Positions 7,448 to 9,908 of a DNA stretch of 9,908 nucleotides are shown one piece after another (the first letter of the stretch is position 1; each line of letters starts with the position of its first letter). Location: positions 1 through 9,908 of the forward strand of contig JAPLIF010000143.1 in assembly GCA_026389255.1 (NCBI GenBank). The letters are read 5' to 3'. Below the pieces are notes generated by a model that was not told the DNA's origin, ran no database searches, and saw only the letters and a program-made list of their open reading frames with translations. This stretch comes from Cyanobacteriota bacterium (lineage in GTDB: Bacteria > Cyanobacteriota > Cyanobacteriia > PCC-6307 > Cyanobiaceae). Made by a program: the position numbers and the translations under genes.

Positions 7448-7955
7448 CCTATACGAAAAAATTTTTAATAAATGAAGAAAATCTTAAAAAACAGTTTGCT
7501 GGCTGTTTGCGTTCCGCCAAAGCTCCCGCAATGACACGGGTCACCTATCTGTTATGTTCATCGCCAGAGTTCGTTTTTTCATTAATTAACAAATAATTAG
7601 TTGACATAATATTTCCTTATATAATCGGCTTGCTTGCTTTGGCGTATCCGCTCATTTTCTTGATGAATCGAAAGAAATGTGAGTCTAGTATTTAGTGTCC
7701 TGGTAGATTTTTGATAAAATAGATAATTTTGGATGAATTAAGTCTATTCAATAAAATTCACTTTTTGAAGCTTACTTCTTTAGCCGCGATTCTTTCGGCG
7801 TGCTGTCTTTGCAATTACATTTGTTATTTTCCGGGCCTTCCAGCCCCAGTCGATTGTCATCGTTTAGAGCTGTGTTACGGTAATTTGGTCGTGATTGCTT
7901 GCAAGCGTAAAGTTTAGTTACTTTCCTTGTTTAGGGTATCTGCTCCAAGCTTTTT
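7448..7955. other. AT-rich intergenic region without a convincing gene
   Basis: About 500 bases separate the divergent starts of the secreted-protein remnant and the HpsJ-like gene. Base composition differs sharply from the rest: the line 7561-7620 has 15 G/C in 60, against 43 in 60 at 4861-4920 inside dnaG. The only open frame of note (7729-7917, +, TTG start, 62 codons, seven Cys) has no recognisable motif and no ribosome-binding site, and I do not call it a gene. TTGACA at 7601-7606 and TATAAT at 7620-7625 are perfect promoter hexamers, but the 13-base spacer is too short for a standard sigma-70 promoter. The region probably carries the promoters of both flanking genes and possibly remnant foreign DNA. 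Confidence 0.6.
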
Positions 7956-8834
7956 ATGCTTTCAGTTCTGGCTGATTTTAGTGGTCTGGGTCTGATTGGC
8001 CTCTCGTTGGCCTGGTTGATCCACCAAGTCTTTCCCCCCAAATTAGTTCAGATTTCCTGGCAGCTCACCGCCATCAATGCCCTGGGTCAGGCGGCTTTTC
8101 TGGCCCTGTTGGGGCTGCTGCTGTTGCTGCTGGCCCAGCGGGTTCAGGATCAATTGGATCGCCGTCGTTTTCGGCGGGTAGCCCTGCTGCGACGGCTGGC
8201 CCTTTTTGCCGTACCGGTCCTGCTGCTGTGCATGCCGCTGCAGATCGTTGCTGGAATGCGTTTGCAATCGCAGAATTCAGCCCAACAACTTCAACAACCG
8301 CTGCGGATTAAGTCCGCCGCAGTGGCCATCGCCAAAGCGGAAACATCCCAGGCCTTAGGCCGGGCCTTGGCCCAGTTTCCCGGGGCTCCCCCCCAGCTCA
8401 AAGACTTACTCAATAAACCCCTTCCCCAGGCGCGAGCCCTGGTACTTCAGGCGCTAAATCCCCAGATCAGCCAGGCCGAAGATTATCTTAAAGCCCTGCT
8501 AAAAGCCCAATCTCGCCATAATTGGATTTCTCAGATCCTCCTCTCTCTCAACTTTTTAGCCCTGGCCCTCGGCTATTCTACTGTTGCTCAAGCTTCGCCG
8601 GGACGACCTACACTATTTCAGCAATTTGTGTGGTTTCCTGTTTATTTATTTACCGGCCGTGCTGGCCCTGGTCAGCCGGCCCGCCATCCCTTGCCAGAGC
8701 GCTGGATCCAGGCCCTCCAAAAAGAAAACGAGCGCTCCAGCACCCGTTCTTCCCGTCGTGCCCCTGCCGATCGCCCTGGGTCCCCCGCCCAACCTGATCG
8801 CAATTCGCAAGATCCCAACCTGGACCACCTCTGA
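7956..8834 (+). CDS. HpsJ-like four-helix membrane protein
   Basis: The 292-residue product has hydrophobic helices at about 9-27, 44-62, 79-100 and 190-208. Between helices three and four lies a polar Gln/Ala-rich periplasmic-type segment starting SQNSAQQLQQPLR. This layout, with PPKLVQISWQLTAINALGQ between helices one and two, resembles cyanobacterial HpsJ-like proteins, known from hormogonium polysaccharide secretion and from cyanoexosortase neighbourhoods. The resemblance is by layout and local style, so the assignment is moderate. The C-terminus (about 256-292) is very hydrophilic and rich in Arg, Ser and Pro. From about 8584 another frame also looks coding-like, so a frameshift in the last quarter cannot be excluded; the chosen frame ends 24 bases before the opposing umuC stop, which fits a natural gene end. 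The start is the ATG at 7956. Confidence 0.6.
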   Translation: MLSVLADFSGLGLIGLSLAWLIHQVFPPKLVQISWQLTAINALGQAAFLALLGLLLLLLAQRVQDQLDRRRFRRVALLRRLALFAVPVLLLCMPLQIVAGMRLQSQNSAQQLQQPLRIKSAAVAIAKAETSQALGRALAQFPGAPPQLKDLLNKPLPQARALVLQALNPQISQAEDYLKALLKAQSRHNWISQILLSLNFLALALGYSTVAQASPGRPTLFQQFVWFPVYLFTGRAGPGQPARHPLPERWIQALQKENERSSTRSSRRAPADRPGSPAQPDRNSQDPNLDHL

Positions 8835-8858
8835 TCCAGCCTTGCCCACGTCTGTGGC

Positions 8859-9908
8859 TCAGGCCCGAGCCACCGGCACATCGCTAAGTCGGGTGGTGGC
8901 CGCCCGCGACAGACGGGAGCGTCGCATCATCCAGGCTGGGCTGAGGCCGCAGGCCGCCCATTGCAGCGTGCCCCTGCCGAAACGCCGGTTGAGGCCATCC
9001 ACCGCGACCATCAGGGCCTCCCGTCGTGCCTGCTCGGCGCTGGACAGCGGTGCCAGCAGGTGGTGTTGCAGCAGGGTTTCCGGTTGCAGGCCCTGCAGGA
9101 GGACGCCGGCCTTGCGCAGGGGTTTGTGGGGGCGGAACAGCTGGTCGGCGAGGGGCAGGCCGGCCTTCAGCAGCACGGCCGTGTCCTGGCTGGCCAGGGG
9201 CAGCACCACGGTGGCGGCATTGCTGTAAAAAACCGTGCCATCAAAGGGGCTGCTGCGCACGAAGACGGTGATCGCACCGGCGCGTTGCCGCTGACGGCGC
9301 AGCTTTTCGGCGGCGCGGCTGAGGTAAGTGGCCACCGCTTCACTTAGCTCGGCCCGGGTGGTGATGGGGGTGCTGAAGCTGCGGCTGACGCAGGTTTCCT
9401 GTTTGGCTGGCGCGGCTTCCACCAGGGGCAGGCAGCTGGATCCCCGCAACTCCAGCTGCAGACGCAGCCCCACGACGCCACAGCGGCGCCGCAGTTCGCC
9501 TGGGGGCATGTCCCGCAGTTGGCGGGCATTGGCAATGCCCCGCAGGCGGCACCAGCGCGACAGCTGGCGGCCGATGCCCCACACCTCTTCGATGGCCACC
9601 GCTTCCAGCCAGGGGTCCGGATCGGCCACCGCCGCCAGATCGAACACCCCCTGCTGGCGGTATTGGGGATCCTGCTTGGCGATGCGATTGGCCAGCTTGG
9701 CCAACACCTTGGTCGGGGCGATGCCGATGGCCACCGGCAGCCCCAGATCCCGGCGCACCCGCTGGCGCAGCGCCTGTCCCCAGGCCGTCAGGTCAGGGCC
9801 GGCCCCGGGCCGGCCCAAGCTGTTCCTTGCCACCTCTTGGCCGGGGGGACGTAGCTGTCGCCCGATGGCCTGATCGATCGAATACACCTCTAGTTGCTCC
9901 ACCCACGG
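8859..9908 (-). CDS. umuC: Y-family DNA polymerase, UmuC type, altered active site (N-terminus outside window)
   Basis: This is the translesion DNA polymerase V catalytic-subunit family, normally about 420 residues and paired with UmuD. The frame is open to the window edge, giving 349 codons; roughly the first 70-90 residues are missing. Family segments are clear: GLPVAIGIAPTKVLAKLANRIAK, the helix-hairpin-helix region VWGIGRQLSRW, GLRLQLELRG, SRSFSTPITTRAEL, AAEKLRRQRQRAGAITVFV, the little-finger region with RKAGVLLQGL, and a C-terminal WMMRRSRLSRAATTRLSDVPV. The catalytic SIDEAF motif reads SIDQAI (around 9880-9863), changing the metal-binding Glu to Gln and losing the following FLDL. About ten extra residues follow before DLTAWGQALRQRV. 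The EAFLDL text appears in neither alternative frame. The protein may be catalytically dead or the gene may be decaying. It converges on the HpsJ-like gene. Confidence 0.88.
   Translation of the reverse strand, partial: PWVEQLEVYSIDQAIGRQLRPPGQEVARNSLGRPGAGPDLTAWGQALRQRVRRDLGLPVAIGIAPTKVLAKLANRIAKQDPQYRQQGVFDLAAVADPDPWLEAVAIEEVWGIGRQLSRWCRLRGIANARQLRDMPPGELRRRCGVVGLRLQLELRGSSCLPLVEAAPAKQETCVSRSFSTPITTRAELSEAVATYLSRAAEKLRRQRQRAGAITVFVRSSPFDGTVFYSNAATVVLPLASQDTAVLLKAGLPLADQLFRPHKPLRKAGVLLQGLQPETLLQHHLLAPLSSAEQARREALMVAVDGLNRRFGRGTLQWAACGLSPAWMMRRSRLSRAATTRLSDVPVARA
9796..9816. repeat. Duplicated 10-bp palindrome in umuC
   Basis: The palindrome GGGCCGGCCC occurs at 9796-9805 and again at 9807-9816, separated by one C, making an 11-bp tandem repeat of a self-complementary unit. 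It codes for part of the extra loop (GRPGAGP) just behind the altered active-site motif of the polymerase gene. It could reflect slippage at a GC-rich palindrome; chance in GC-rich DNA is possible. Confidence 0.7.

Noticed and set aside
7601..7625. TTGACA and TATAAT as a sigma-70 promoter
   Set aside because: The hexamers are perfect but 13 bases apart; 16-18 is needed, and they lie over 300 bases from the next gene.
7729..7917. Cys-rich 62-codon open frame in the AT-rich spacer
   Set aside because: TTG start without ribosome-binding site, no motif, and a length expected by chance in this DNA.
8584..9228. 214-codon + strand open frame as a separate gene
   Set aside because: Its second half is antisense to the well-supported umuC coding sequence, and its first half overlaps the HpsJ-like gene. 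Kept only as a possible frameshift signal.

Overview
The window looks like a GC-rich alpha-cyanobacterium of the Synechococcus/Cyanobium (picocyanobacterial) type. The reasons are a PAM68-like photosystem II assembly protein directly behind rpsO, a cyanobacterial-style DnaG, and a small membrane protein resembling the cyanobacterial HpsJ family. Taxonomy is inferred from gene content and protein style only. No tRNA, rRNA, CRISPR array, transposase or integrase is visible.

The left two thirds (1-5581) are ordinary housekeeping genes, densely packed. The 3' part of a type I methionine aminopeptidase gene (map, +) converges on a minus-strand unit that reads ruvA, rpsO, then the PAM68-like gene. 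A short putative lipoprotein gene (+) starts divergently from ruvA and overlaps, tail to tail, the end of an EamA/DMT-type transporter gene (-). The transporter is in turn divergent from the primase gene dnaG (+), which uses a TTG start.

From 5642 to 7423 the picture changes to decay. A GAF plus GGDEF-like gene (+) is broken by a frameshift and an in-frame TAG, and its GGDEF signature is also degenerate. Facing it on the minus strand is a secreted-protein reading frame with a signal peptide and a PEP-CTERM-like C-terminal signal. It keeps one frame throughout but is interrupted by two TGA codons, and it runs into a strong intrinsic terminator. An AT-rich spacer with no convincing gene follows (7448-7955).

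The right end holds an HpsJ-like four-helix membrane protein (+) that converges on a Y-family DNA polymerase gene (umuC type, -), which is cut by the window edge. The polymerase's SIDEAF active-site segment is altered (SIDQAI). The sorting-signal protein next to an HpsJ-like protein hints at an exosortase/exopolysaccharide locus, but no exosortase lies in the window. I do not see a complete new system. The points most worth checking are the altered UmuC active site, the two-TGA secreted protein, and the decay zone between two intact gene blocks.
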